This document shows, in pieces, positions 32,653 through 44,389 of a DNA stretch of 64,000 nt. The position numbers were made by a program, and so were the translations under genes. Position 1 is the stretch's first letter, and each line of letters opens with the position of its first letter. The notes below the pieces were generated by a model. It did no database searches. It saw only the letters and a list, made by a program, of their open reading frames with translations, and was not told the DNA's origin. This stretch comes from Forficula auricularia (taxonomy: Eukaryota; Arthropoda; Insecta; Dermaptera; Forficulidae), in contig JALMQS010000099.1 of NCBI GenBank assembly GCA_024734495.1, positions 65,632,291 through 65,696,290 on the forward strand, given 5' to 3'.

Positions 32653-32865
32653 ATCTTCTTCAAGTGTCATACTCAATTCCGTGCGTAGGCGATTACTGTG
32701 GAGAGTATCCCCTCCACTGTAATTTTTCTGTGGAAATTTTTCAGAGGGGTGGTTTCCAGTGCATTCCCCTGAAGAGATCAGATTATAGCCGGTTAAATAT
32801 TTGCAGCGAGTCAGGCGCTAGCTTGATTAGAAAGCATGCTCTAACCACTCGGCCAACCTGACTAT
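32653..32865 (-). mobile_element. tRNA-derived SINE-like element (A box only)
   Basis: On minus, AGTCAGGTTGGCCGAGTGG-TTAGAGCATGC is a good tRNA-like 5' half with an A box. The B-box side reads GCGCCTGACTCGCTGC and is lost. A GC-richer tail follows to about 32653. Confidence 0.6.
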
Positions 32866-33077
32866 TAATTTTATTAATAAAGATTTTGATTAAACTCGCT
32901 GTATTTATGTAAAAATAGGTGGTCTTTAATAAGTGTACTGTTTTCTGGGCGAAAATTGATTGAATGAGGTAAATGATGATTTTCCAAAGGGATAAGGTAA
33001 ATAAACAAAAATATAAAAATTTAGATTCAAATTTAGGGAACGAAGAAAAGATTATTTTTATTACAGACAAAAGGATC

Positions 33078-33168
33078 AGCCGGGGCTCGAACCCGGGATC
33101 TTTGCATATGTACTGCAATGCTTTGTCATAAGAGGTTTACCTCCTATATCCACTAAGCTACTGATCCC
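33078..33168 (-). mobile_element. tRNA-like sequence, probably SINE head
   Basis: On minus it starts GGATCAGTAGCTTAGTGGAT and ends GATCCCGGGTTCGAGCCC-CGGCTGATCC. GGATCAG pairs with CTGATCC as a 7-bp acceptor-like stem, and CCGGG/CCCGG forms a T-arm. The centre is too long and irregular for a tRNA anticodon arm. It continues into a TCTGTAATAAAAAT tail, related to 58893-58925. Confidence 0.6.
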
Positions 33169-33890
33169 CGAACCCAAACTAATACCTCTTGTCTATATGA
33201 ATTATGGAATTTCTTTTTTAATCCTCTCCTCGTTCATTTTTCGCAGCGTAGGCATTGATTCATTAATTAAACAATTAATTATTCCAGCGCCTCCCAATCG
33301 ATCGCAAAATATAGTTTGTATTTTTTAATCTCAGTTAAGACACTGTGAGGGGATTAATTTGAAAAAGGAGAATTGTTGATAATGACTTCAAATAAGACGA
33401 GGTTGTAAGTGAAAGTCGCGTGGTGCCCACACCAGATTTTTAAATTATACATTATACGTATTTGATATTATTTATAGAACCCTAGAGTTTTGAGTGCCAT
33501 TTGCATTTGGATGCTTTTGTAAAAGTAACTCTCTATTCACGAAAGTTCAAGAGCTCTTATTTTAGACGTAGTACGTACTGCGTAGTCTAGAAATTAAATA
33601 GTAAAAACAAAGGGTCCACTCATCCCTCTATTATTTGGTATATTGTAAGCATGTATACAAATAGGAGGAAAATGAGATGTGTGCTTTGAATATCTAATTC
33701 TAATTGAACGGTCCATTAGAGTCTCCCAAAAGGATCGGAATAATTGAAACCATAATTGTGTTTGATTATTCAGAACATCACAGAATAATAAATAATTTTA
33801 TTTAAGTGGAATCGTTAATAAGCTAAGAGCATATCATAATACACTTACACGATCACAATGCATTCGGGCGAATATGAAATTTCTCTTTAG

Positions 33891-33932
33891 AGTCGAATAC
33901 GCCCAAATATGTCGTCTGTTTGTCTGTCCCAG
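33891..33932 (+). CDS. Candidate 42-nt microexon, unknown protein
   Basis: TTTCTCTTTAG precedes and GTAAGTGG follows exactly 42 nt ending CTGTCCCAG. All three frames are open, so coding capacity is untested. Strong splice sites on a short GC-richer segment make a plus-strand exon possible. Nothing else supports it. Confidence 0.3.
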
Positions 33933-34069
33933 GTAAGTGGAAAACGAAAGAAGAGAACAAATTGAAATTTACAATTTATATGTATTTAAATTTCCCCGAA
34001 ATCAAAAAGTGTACTAAAATTTTAAGTGACTGATTATTTTGGGGATGATAGAATTTAATGTTAAAAAAT

Positions 34070-34813
34070 ATTTTTTATCATTAGTATTAAAGTGTTCCTT
34101 CAGAGATCCCTTCAAGAAGTATAAGGCTAATTTTTTTTTTTAATTTAATTAATTTAAAAATGAAGGTGTGAGAAAACCCCAATGTGGCCAATTTTCTGCT
34201 ATATTTGTACCTTTCGGCGTTCATAAGATGCTTAGGTACCGCGACATTTCGGCCCCCGACAAAATATCCCCGACAAAACATCCCCCGACAAAACATCCCC
34301 CGACAAAACATTCCCCGACAAAATTTACAAAGAACAAAATATTCCCCGGAATAATATCTTCTGACAAAATATTCCCCAGTATAAAGGAGAATACAAAAGA
34401 GACACCCTGCCCGACGATTGGGTGTTCTGTTTTCAATGTGTGTTTGATTAGAAAAAAATGGGATCCCGAAACACACCCCGCCCGGACTAAACTTTCGGAG
34501 GTTCGGTTAATATATATTCAGTTCGGCTCAACCGAGCCGGAGTCGATTTGCATTACTCATAAGATTCACGCGGGGAAGGGTTATTTTGTCATGAGATATT
34601 TTGTCTGAAGGATATTTTGTCGGGGGATGAAATGTCGCGGAATCGATGCTTAACTTGATATTATGAAAAAATAAAATTTCACAAATTTCCTCATTCTCTC
34701 ATTATCAACAAAAATTATGAACGAATTTGATATTTTCAAGTATATTTTGGGAAATATTTATGAGGTACGTGACCCTCGAATTGTTGTCCGACTTGCACTT
34801 GGCCGGCTTATTT
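34070..34813 (+). repeat. Family F repeat interrupted by a TIR element
   Basis: Before the insertion: AAATGAAGGTGTGAG, ACCCCAATGTGGCC. After: ATTTCACAAATTTCCTCATTC, ending GTCCGACTTGCACTTGGCC-GGCTTA. The two halves join across the element at 34235-34644. Confidence 0.65.
34235..34644. mobile_element. TIR element with GACAAAATATCC arrays and 8-bp target duplication
   Basis: The ends GGTACCGCGACATTTC and the complement of GATTCCGCGACATTTC are inverted repeats. GATGCTTA is repeated exactly at 34227-34234 and 34645-34652. Inside the left end are about four ~17-bp units CCCCCGACAAAACAT, and inverted ones at the right. 410 bp, no transposase. Cysteine-glycine-rich open frames here are shadows of the array. 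Confidence 0.9.
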
Positions 34814-35156
34814 TTAATATATTTTTTACATGTATAATATTTCCAACGCATTATACTATATTACATTACTTGGTTATAGCTATTAAAACGAAAACGGAAA
34901 TGTATGCATTTTATCTCTATACCTGATAAAATTGAATTTATTTTATTCGTTTAAACATTAACATAGCTTTTAAACCGTGTTATCTTAAACTTTCCCTATA
35001 TACCCAAAGGTTTATCTAGTACAGTTCAATAATAGGATATCATTTGTATACTGTCGAAAAATAGTACAAAAATTAAATCGCTATTCAATACTAATAAAAT
35101 TTGTTTTGATTTTTGTATTTCCTAAATGCAAAATCATAAAAAACTACAAAGATTAA

Positions 35157-35243
35157 ACATTTTTAATAAGAAAATCTCATCAGAATGTTCGACTTTTCAA
35201 CACCTAGTCAAACATTCTGATGAGATTTTCTTATTAAAAATGT
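35157..35243. repeat. Perfect 33-bp inverted repeat
   Basis: Arms 35157-35189 and 35211-35243 are exact complements; the loop is 21 bases. No flanking duplication noticed. Confidence 0.92.
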
Positions 35244-35730
35244 GCCATTTGTCTGGTTTTAAGAGAAACATTTTTTTTTTTTCAAAAACAAATCAATCAT
35301 CAAATCTTCATTAAAAAAACTATTATTTAAATTTCTAGTAACAGTGCCGGTTCTATTTTCACGGCTGAAGCACACTTCTCTTTCTTTGTCGCATTTAATA
35401 ACAAAAGTCCCACCCCCCTCCAAAAAAAAAAAAATAAATAAATAAAAAATAGAAAAAGTGTCATTCCAATTGTCCCTAATACATGTTATTGTCATTGTAT
35501 AAAAAATTAAATACTTTTCAATTATTTTTTTATTTTTCAAAATTTTTTCCTTATAATTTGTTCAAATGACTAATAATTTCTGATATTATAGTCTATTTAA
35601 ATGTTTATAAGTAATTTTTTAAATTATTTTAATAACTTTTAATTAATTTACAAATAACACCCAAAATATATTACCTATAATAGCCCAGAAATGTTTGTAA
35701 CACGGTAGAATAAATTTTTTTAAACAAATC

Positions 35731-35812
35731 CTAATCCAGGCCTCAGAATCGAACTTAAGTCGTCACAATTTAAAGGTAAGAGCTCACACCCCTGGACCAT
35801 ATCAAGGGCTTC
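35731..35812 (-). repeat. tRNA-like remnant
   Basis: On minus, GGTCCAGGGGTGTGAGCTC and AAGTTCGATTCTGAGGCC give A- and B-box-like blocks, related to the tRNA-like segment of 848-1203. Decayed. Confidence 0.5.
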
Positions 35813-35944
35813 TATTTCCATTGTTTAAAATACCCTACTAAGCTTACATTTTTTTTAATGTAGACTTTTAATTATTTTTTGGAGATGTTAAAAAAATATA
35901 AGCTTAGTAGATATGTCTCTGAAGTGTGATATTTTAATTGGAAT

Positions 35945-36041
35945 ATATTTTTTGGCCCGAGACAATGCCCGCCAGGGCCACCAGCCCCAAGGGCGTGCCG
36001 AATGCAACACCACCCCTAGGAAAAAATTTCTGGATACGCTC
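35945..36041. mobile_element. Remnant with hAT-like right terminus
   Basis: CCCGAGACAATGCCCGCCAGG resembles 20755-20790. The right end in complement reads CAGGAGCGTATCCAGAAATT, close to the common hAT terminus CAGGGGCGTATCCAG. Left end not found. Confidence 0.4.
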
Positions 36042-36209
36042 CTGTTTTAGTTAAATGAATAATTTTCCAGAGTCATTTAAGTCTTTTTTTTTAATTGTTT
36101 TAAATTTTGTTGTTGGGTTATGGCGCCCCTCTGATCATGGCGCCATCACTTGCTTACCGCCTAGTAACTAGAAAAATTATACTCTGCAGTTCTTGAATAT
36201 TTATATTTA

Positions 36210-36486
36210 AAAATATTTTTTTTCATATTGTGTAAATCCACTTTGGGGTAGTCTGGTTCCACGTCCCACCACTCAAATGGACTGGGGTGAATATATTATG
36301 TTTATAATTGACCATAAATTATAATTTTTATAATTTCATTGTGAGTCAAAAATATTGTTTTTCATATTGTGAAAATACTTTGGGATAGTCTGGTTCCACG
36401 TCCCACCACTCAAATGGACTGGGGTGAATATATTATGTTTATAATTGACCATAAATTATAATTTTTATAATTTCATTGTGGGTCAA
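36210..36486 (+). repeat. Tandem duplication, two ~137-bp units
   Basis: Units share TTCATATTGTG, TAGTCTGGTTCCACGTCCC, ACCACTCAAATGGACTGGGG and ATTTTTATAATTTCATTGTG with very few changes, so the duplication is recent. Confidence 0.9.
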
Positions 36487-38393
36487 AAATATTTTTTAAC
36501 ACATATTTTTTTGTCTGGCTGACTGGCCATACCCTGTACAACTATCATAGACGGTACTAAAAAGCATTATTGCTAGTTGAGTCAAATCCGTAGTCAAAAT
36601 GTGTCACCAGCTCTTGGACTATAATGGCATGAGCTTTAGACACGCCTGGTATATCTCTGGCCCCAAACAGACCGAAGATGGCCAATATATCAACTAAAGA
36701 GGAAAAATTGAAGCATCACACCTTAGCAATGATACTTTATATTTAATTGAATATATATACATTAACACTTATATGTTAATAATGTTGATTTAAAAATCAT
36801 ATTCTTAATAAACAGTTACCCGATCTTGTTAAAAAAAAATACATCCGCAATCAGGTTCAAGGGGCTTGACAGTGTCAAGACACAAGATGCCTTGTTCTCT
36901 TGAGAAGAACGCTTCTACTTCTTGAAGATATCCTCACTCACACACCACACACACTTGCAACAGATAATCGAACTCTTGAAAAACTTTATATATTTTCTAA
37001 GAATTTTCACACAAGAGATCTTCAAACTTTAGACCTTTAGAGTGTCTTAAAAAAAGAGGTTGCGAAAGAAAACAAGTTTGAGAAACTTTTTTCTAGGGCC
37101 ATTCCTTGTTTTAAAGATATTTGAGTCGCAGTGTTTTGGTTAAATTTTATTGATATCTCTTATTATCTGTTTAATTAATTTTTTACTTTCTTTATTATAG
37201 CTTTTATTTAGGCGCTTCACTAATATCCTAGGGGATAAATACAGCCTTTTGGACATGTAAGAAAAATGATCTATATCATTTCAGATTAAGGAGATACTCT
37301 CATTGATTTTTTTTTTTTAGGAATTCAAACTGTCAGCAAAATGAACTTACTTCTAGTGTCATTCGACTATTATCTAAGACATGGTCAAATTGACACAAAT
37401 AGAGTTAGTTATTTTTTCATCTATCATTTATACTATTTATTTTTCAGCAATCAAAATGAATTTCATTAAAACTAAGGTTAAATTTTCAAGATTTTTAAAT
37501 CAAATAGTGACAAAATTAGTGAGAAAGGTCTCTGGTAGCGACTTTATAAATAAATAATCACAACTGAAGCATCAAAATACAATTATAGGAAAAAAGAAAA
37601 CGTATTGATTAAAAAATTCAAAGATTTTAAGATAGATTAATAGGATTTTTAAGGACACATTTATTTGTAACCGATTTGATAAGAGGTGCGATTTTTTTTA
37701 TCAGGACTTTCTTTATGTTTGAATAATGCCTCAAAAATATTATTTTACAATTTCTCTACACTTACTTTCGTGAATATTAAAATCATCATCAGAATAGGTG
37801 GTAAATTATATGTGTTTGGTGCTGATGTAAGGACATAATGAAATTATAAGGTTTGAATCCTAATAAGATTCTACACTTGAAAATACTAGGCATTAATGGT
37901 TTAATATCATTTTAAAAATATTTATTTCATTTTTTAGAATTAGATAACTCAATAAAGTATTCTTTTAAATACGATTTCTCATTTAAATACAAGAGTTTTA
38001 TTTAAATTACGGAATCCTATCCGATCACCGACACAAGAACTAATTAAAAAAATTGGAATCGAAGCCATCGAATTGTAAATTATGTATTTAGAATTGACAA
38101 TGACATTGCTTCTTTAAGGTAACAAATCTTTATAGAAATTTTATTCTAGTTTCGGTGATTTTCTCAATCGGCTTTTACAAACACAAATAATAGGATCGGG
38201 TGCTTTAAACAGACCAAAGCTGTAGGTATACACGTTTAATTCAACTCAATTGCAAGTCAACTTGAACCCAAATAAAGAAACAAGGTCGGAATGAAGTTTA
38301 TATTCAAGTTTTGAAGTAGTCTTTTTAAGTGCACGTTAACTAGAGTGTAAACTACCATGAAATTCGCATGTATAATTCAAATTTAAAGTTTAG
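36487..38393. other. No gene recognised
   Basis: A T-rich acceptor-like AG at 37320 precedes a short open frame, but no convincing donor was found. Otherwise AT-rich with no repeat partners. Confidence 0.35.
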
Positions 38394-38455
38394 GAAAAAA
38401 AAAAAATCAGTCGAATTGAAAAACTTCTCCTTTTTTGAAGTCGGTTAAAAATATA
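38394..38455 (+). repeat. Family G 3' fragment
   Basis: A-run, ATCAGTCGAATTGAAAAAC, TTCTCC, TTTTTTGAAGTCGGTTAAAA matches the ends of 44390-44898 and 48335-48842. Confidence 0.7.
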
Positions 38456-38554
38456 ATTGAACAGAAACTTTTCTATACTATACTATCTATTCGTTACTAT
38501 TAATGTATATTAATATTATAAAGAGAAAAAAATTGTATCCCAGAAACTACTTAC

Positions 38555-38594
38555 CTGATTTAGATAATTCTTTTACCATTAGAAAGTATTTCAT
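38555..38594 (-). CDS. Weak candidate first coding exon (13 codons)
   Basis: On minus, an ATG at 38594 opens MKYFLMVKELSKS and runs 40 nt to a strong donor TCAG|GTAAGT. The DNA upstream (38600-39030) is GC-richer. It could instead be a 15-nt microexon NYLNQ in phase 0, or chance. Confidence 0.2.
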
Positions 38595-39034
38595 TTCATG
38601 GAGTTAGTTAAAGGGACGTGCCAAGTCCCTTTTGCGCCGTCATGTGAAATAATGATTGGCGCCTTTACATGCACTGAGCCCAAATTACTGCGGCCACAAC
38701 ATATTTTCACGTTTCTCGTTTTTTTTTTTACAAAACTTTTTAATGCCCGATTAAAACATTTCATCATGCCTCATATAGGGTGGGGGAAGCATCACCGGAC
38801 ACAATAATGTTCAAACCTGTTCGGCACGTTCGCTGTTTGCCATTAGTAGCATCAGTCGGGTATTTGACAGTCACGCCTCGTATAATGGGAGCCCCTGCTA
38901 TATAGACAACTCTGAATTGGCAGATCAGATAAGGGTATGTCTATCGGGCAAAAAAGGGGCAAGTCATTCCCCATTTTTACTTTATCCCATGTGAAGCAGA
39001 TAAAGTATTGTTCGGTCTCGAGGACCGCATAACG

Positions 39035-39310
39035 AGAGTTCCATGCATTATAAGTTCCAAAATAATTGAAATATCAATTTTTTTTCTTATTTGTCGTTAA
39101 TTGTGAGAATGGGGGAATTTGTGGAATTTTTCATAATTTTAAGTTAAGTCGTTTCTAAACGCCAACAAGACAAAAAACATAAAAACAAACACTTTGGGGC
39201 TCTCTCACAACTTCATTTTAAAGTGAATTTTTTTAATAAGTGGTCTGAAAGACATAAGGACATGAAGACATTGTATCGACACAAATAGGGCTCTGTTTTA
39301 AGTTTGTACG
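39035..39310 (-). repeat. Family F repeat
   Basis: Complement of the family F body: TTGGGGCTCTCTCACAACTT, GAATGGGGGAATTTGTGG and AGGGCTCTGTTTTAAG, aligned with 22376-22680. Confidence 0.65.
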
Positions 39311-40424
39311 GAATTCTGAAAAGGACCTCGATCATTCACACAAGTGAAATATTTGTAAAGGATTAAGTAAAAATAACTAAACTCTTTCCGGGGGGCTTAA
39401 TTTTTTGAAGAAACAAATATTTGAGAATATTCTTAATATTGGCGTAGCTAGGATTGATAATTGGAAGACCTCGAGAGGAATCGACTCTATGGAAAAAAGT
39501 GAACTCAATGCCATTTCTTTGATACCAAAAATCATTTACGTGGATGTTTGAAATTTATAAATTTTATTTAATAATTATTTCATAATTGTTTTATTTTTTC
39601 AACTCAATGAGGGGATGATTTTAGGGCTTTATTTGAGACGCAGCCGACCATTCCATAGCCGTCAGTATCTAGTTAAGTATAGATTCAGTCACTTTGTGTG
39701 TGTGGCTTAGAAGATTCTAATTTTACTCTGATCGATTGGTTTATTCATGTTCAACAGATTACGGTTTGTTGAAAACATGTTCAAGAATTTTGCATTTTGT
39801 TCGCAATTTCATATTTGTTTACGATAGCTATAAAATCTCAAGAGAGACAAATCGATGGTCGGCTTGCTTTGCATCTGGCCACAGCAATGCATAAGTTATG
39901 TATGGGTATTAATAGATGAATTTAGGAGGTTTCCGAGGACTTCTTGCTTTCAATTGAAATCAATTGATTTGGAGAGAGATTTTATAGTTAATCGTTTGAG
40001 TGATGTTCATTTGAATTGGCTAGTTATGCACGTGGGTCGGTTACCATTTCACCTTTGAACTGCGTGGGTATCTATGAAATCATCGACTACACTTGAGGGC
40101 CCTTCACATTTTCGACAGAGAAATTGTTTTTAAAATGTAGAAAAATCTATGTTTTAAATTACTATTTTATTTATAATACAATAAATAAATGTATTATTGA
40201 AAAAGCTAAGTGATTGAACATTTTAAGTTTCATTGAATACCGAGGATTCAGTACCTTATAAATGCCAAAAGACTTGAGATATCAAATCACCTAAAATTCC
40301 CCACTTTGGGTGGGGCTTTCTAATTGTAAAGCGAAATATATTTTAAAAAAATCAAGCCTAATTCTTCTTAAAGAGATCTTTAATTAGGTATATGACATGG
40401 TATGATAAAAAAATATTCTATCTA

Positions 40425-40574
40425 TCAAATTGAAAGTTTTTTGCCGAGAGTAGCAGAATTTTTATAAATTGAAGGAAACAATAAAGAGTGTGTCTTCTGC
40501 TGGAATTATACATTTTATTATTATTTTTAATTTATAATTCCAGCAGAAGACACACTCTTTTATTGTCTCCTTCA
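40425..40574. mobile_element. Family B foldback, short form, 10-bp target duplication
   Basis: A 150-bp unit with head TTGAAAGTTTTTTGCCGAG-AGTAGCAG, arms AGTGTGTCTTCTGCTGGAATT and complement, and end TGTCTCCTTCA. ATTCTATCTA flanks it at 40415-40424 and 40575-40584. The ribozyme-bearing centre is absent, so this is a deletion derivative that still inserted. Confidence 0.88.
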
Positions 40575-40589
40575 ATTCTATCTAACAGT

Positions 40590-40690
40590 TGACCTATAAT
40601 CGGAGTGGGTGCTTATACTTGAGAACGATCGCAGAATAAGTCGATCGAAACGTCGTAGTTATATTGTATTATTTGTTTAATAAGGTATTT
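40590..40690 (+). repeat. Family H fragment with decayed hammerhead
   Basis: CCTATAATCGGAGTGGGTGC, then GAACGATCGCAGAATAAG-TCGATCGAAACGTCGTAG and TTATATTGTATTATTTG matches the right arm of 28345-28636. Confidence 0.65.
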
Positions 40691-41086
40691 AACTTTTTAG
40701 AACAAATTATTTGTCATTGGGGAAGTAAACGTTTTATAGATTCGTTTTAATCACTCGGTACATACTCGTACGTAGTGTTTCCACTTCAGAACTAAGTCTC
40801 GCCAAAAAATGATGACTAAAAAAAAAACACACATGCATACATATGCAATTTTTTTATTTATATAACTTAAGAAATTCAAAATTCAAAACTTACATTCCTA
40901 CAAATTAAATACAATTCTAATGATCACATAGTAGTTACTATGCATATAACTAATAAAAAAACAAACTTAACAATTTAAGTTCACAATAAAAAGAGGTAAA
41001 TAAGAAGAAATTCCTATTCTGTACACGGTACACGAGATACACGCGACAGTTTGCATATAACTTTGTCCATATTCAATTTTACTTAC

Positions 41087-41166
41087 ACAACCCGGAGAAT
41101 TAATCATTAAATCCGGAGAGGTGGAAACCCTACTCGTACGCCGGGCCGTATTTTCAACCAGAATAC
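41087..41166 (-). CDS. Candidate internal coding exon (80 nt), unknown protein
   Basis: On minus, GGGCTATATTCAG precedes 80 nt that end at TTGT|GTAAGTAAA. Only one frame is open: after two leading bases, 26 codons starting ILVENTARRTSRVS and ending MINSPGC. The other frames stop. It contains several serines and threonines near arginines, as in regulatory linkers, but I do not recognise the protein. It ends in phase 0, compatible with the candidate exon at 7467-7562 on the same strand. GC content is well above its flanks. Confidence 0.55.
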
Positions 41167-41169
41167 CTG

Positions 41170-41941
41170 AATATAGCCCAAAACATAATTAATTATTCGT
41201 TTGTGAAATATACAAATTTTAGTATAGAGAAGAGCTTTCTACAGACAAAAATAGAAAAAAAATCATGTTTGTCTGGATTACTATATCCAGGATCACTTTG
41301 CTATATTCCTATATTTATCGATGTATCGATTAAAATTATAAATACCACTTATAATATATAAATCGAATGTGCAAATAGGGAAAAAGAAATTGATTTTTTT
41401 TTAGTTTTCTAAATATCAAAGGTGACTAGGATAGTTTGAATTGCAAAATAAAAACATAGATAATTTAAAATCAGAAAAATATCTAAGAGTAAATAGAAGA
41501 GTGGCAAATTGAATACAAAATGTGTTTCTGTATTCAATATTACGTCGAATTCTATGTTCGTTTCAAAACAGATTTTTTTTTTTATTAATAAATTCATTAT
41601 AAAACTAAACAAAATAGAAAAAAAAATCTAGAGTGACTTTACCGCCTTGTATATTTAGAAAGCTTTATTTTCATTACTTCACAACAAATAAATTTGTCTA
41701 TTAATCGAATCATTGTATTTTTGAATTTTTCAGATGATAATTTTCCATTGAATCTAAACAATAATATTTAGTATTCCATACCTGAATAGGGGAAAAAATG
41801 GAAATTTTATGGAGAGATTTCATTGTTTAAAAATGTATTTTTTCTATCTATATTACAATTATCTGACTAGATTGTTTGCCCGATATTTTTAAAACCTTGG
41901 ATACATTATTATTATATGAATTTTAACTAATATATAGCTAG
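41170..41941. other. AT-rich stretch, nothing recognised
   Basis: Intron-like DNA next to the candidate exon; no repeats or RNA signals seen. Confidence 0.4.
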
Positions 41942-42022
41942 ATTGAATGAGACAATAAAAGAGTGTGTCTTCTTCAATATATAAAAATTCTGCTACTCTC
42001 GGCAAAAAAACTTTCAATTTAA
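41942..42022 (-). mobile_element. Family B fragment
   Basis: TTGAATGAGACAATAAAAGAG, TGTGTCTTCTTCAA, and the complement of the head (ATTCTGCTACTCTCGGCAAA). TAATATATAG occurs on both sides, suggesting a target duplication. Confidence 0.6.
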
Positions 42023-43480
42023 TATATAGGTATTTTGTAATATTTAATAGGTAGTAATTTTATAGAATTAAATTGTCTAGACTAAATAAATAACTATATG
42101 TAAAATATGCTTTAAACCCGAAAAAAAGAAGGAGGGCAATTAAATAAATAAATAAAAATAAAAATTGGGAATTTTATGCGTATGTTTCAATAACATTTTG
42201 AAAAATTAGAAAAAAAAACAATTTTAACAAACATTTAGATCCCATAAAAAAGCCTTATAGGTACATTAAAAAATGATAATTTAAGCCAAATATTATTGAT
42301 GAGTAAACACTCAAGTTTATAGAATCCATTTCAATCAAAATTTAATTAATCTCTTCATCTCACTATAAAACAATTAAATATGAGATATTCTGTTTTGATA
42401 TTTGAATTGATTTTTGAGGTAGATTGAATCCAAAATAGGATCCTTCATAAAAATGTTGAAAAAATAATTAATTTTATTTTCCATGTTCACTATATAAGCT
42501 TTTTTGTAGACTTTATTAGAATAATTTCACCTTTTTTGACATTTCGAAAAAAACTGAAGCATAACATGGTGTCTAGCACGATTAAATTCATATATACCTA
42601 CTGTTTAAGTAAAAGTAAAATGAATATAATTATGTATAGTAGATGGTCAGATTAATAAGGAAATTTTCAATTTTCCCACAAAAGCAGTAAAATAATAAAA
42701 CAGTCAATAAATAAATATATAAGCTGAAATCACATAAGCGAATTAGTAAAATTGGCTTATTCGCTGATGCTAATAATATTATTTGGTATGTGTTTCATGC
42801 ATCGCTAACCTATTAACACAGAGAAAGAGAATTATGTCACCTAAGTTCGTTTCACCAAGGTCGTCTAGTACGGAAGAGGAACATTAAATGGAAATATTAT
42901 TATCTCTCTCTCTGCTTTCGGACGCTCAATCTATGCTATTAGCAAGCGAAAATAAATAGTACTCAATAAATAATTAAAGTTTATTTTTATTACTTCAATC
43001 CTTGAGTTTAATCTTGAGACATAGAAAACATTTTTAGAATATTTAACTTTCTAATAAAAAAAAATTTAGAGTAAAAAGTGAAAATTCTTTAAAATAGAAT
43101 TGATTTCTGAAAATTTGGGTGATTTGGCAATTTTTTGTCTGTGAATGGCTTGGATTAAAAAGGTGCAATCTATTAAAATAAATTTTTACTCCTAATTTTA
43201 GGCTATTATCTACAACCGTTCTAAAGTTGAAATTCAAATTTAATATATAATTTCGGAATTAGAAGAATTCTACAAGTCCATTTCTTAAGATGCTATTTCA
43301 ATACTAATACGCTTAAGTGAAAGTATAAATAAAGTCATTTTTGAAGAAATGACAAAAATCCTCAAAATATTTAAAGTAAAGAGATTTTTCTTATTGATAG
43401 AGCGTAACAAAACCCTTGCTTTGATATCTCAAGCCAATAAATAACATTTTAAATTTAATTTTCTTGAAATTTATTGTTTC
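42023..43480. other. No gene recognised
   Basis: AT-rich; a GC-richer patch at 42790-42950 lacks a long open frame. Nothing assigned. Confidence 0.4.
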
Positions 43481-43487
43481 AAGGTAT

Positions 43488-43600
43488 TGATAATAAGTAA
43501 AAATATATTTTTCCAGGTGGGTTTCACAAATAAAACAAATATATGTTTGTTTTATTTGTGAGACCCACCTAGAAAAATATATTTTTAATTATTATCTATT
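43488..43600. repeat. Foldback unit related to family A tail
   Basis: Arms about 43488-43541 and 43549-43602 pair AATATATTTTTCCAGGTGG and TTTCACAAATAAAACAAA with their complements. The right side continues into CACCTAGAACCGACACCAAA, the family A-type tail. Confidence 0.75.
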
Positions 43601-43833
43601 AAAATGTTGCACCTAGAACCGACACCAAATTCTTTAATGATTATTTCAAGGTATTACTTACTAGTCTGTCTAAGACTAATGACTTTTTTGGTCTCTAAAA
43701 GTCACAAAACATATTATTTTTTTGAAAACCTTGCACTGTACCTTTAATACTCATATACGAGCTACCCTATAGTTATCAAATATTAATTAAACTTTTAAAA
43801 TAGATATCATTATTGTTATTCAGTTCCATTATC

Positions 43834-44012
43834 AGAATTAGATGTGACAAATCAGAGGAAAAAAAAGGAACAATTAAACACAGTGTTAAAACATGCGATC
43901 ATTTGCAACGTTTATAAATTACAACATAAATTGGCGAAACGTTGCAATTGATCGCATGTTTCTAACACGGTGTTTAATTGTTCCTTTTTTCCTCTGATTT
44001 GTCACATCTAAT
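43834..44012. repeat. ~78-bp inverted repeat with partial hammerhead end
   Basis: Arms about 43834-43912 and 43933-44012 are near-perfect complements (TTAGATGTGACAAATCAGAGG...). The right arm has GGCGAAACGTTGCAA, a hammerhead-like GAAACGTT end, but no CTGANGA upstream. Confidence 0.85.
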
Positions 44013-44389
44013 TTTAAAATAGAATTAGAGGAAAAAATGTAAAATTTTGTACACTTCCGTAAATTTTGGTTATATGGTAATTTTTATCCGAAAAAGATTT
44101 GAACTAAAGCTTGCCACAAAAGGGCAATGCAATAATATAAGCTTTTCTGTAAAATTTCAGCTTATTAGCTATAACCGTTCAACAGCTCTCCATTAAACAA
44201 TGAGATTTTTTGTGGTGTATCCCTGTTAAGATTTCTTCAAATAAAATAAGCTTTTTAAAATTAATCTTCACGAGTGCACAGACACCTACGTGTCTTCTCT
44301 TCTACTTGACTTCGATAAAGCAAGGGTCTTTCGAGATCCATATATCTTCTTGGTGTGCCCCTTCTTGCATTTTTCTCTATTTAGACACC

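Noticed and set aside
33078..33168. Functional tRNA gene
   Set aside because: Acceptor stem and T-arm are good, but the anticodon region is irregular and too long; SINE-like tail and a partial second copy at 58893.
34087..34608. Cys/Gly-rich or Pro/Thr-rich open frames of 129 and 146 codons
   Set aside because: They are shadows of the tandem CCCCGACAAAACAT repeats in the TIR element at 34235-34644.
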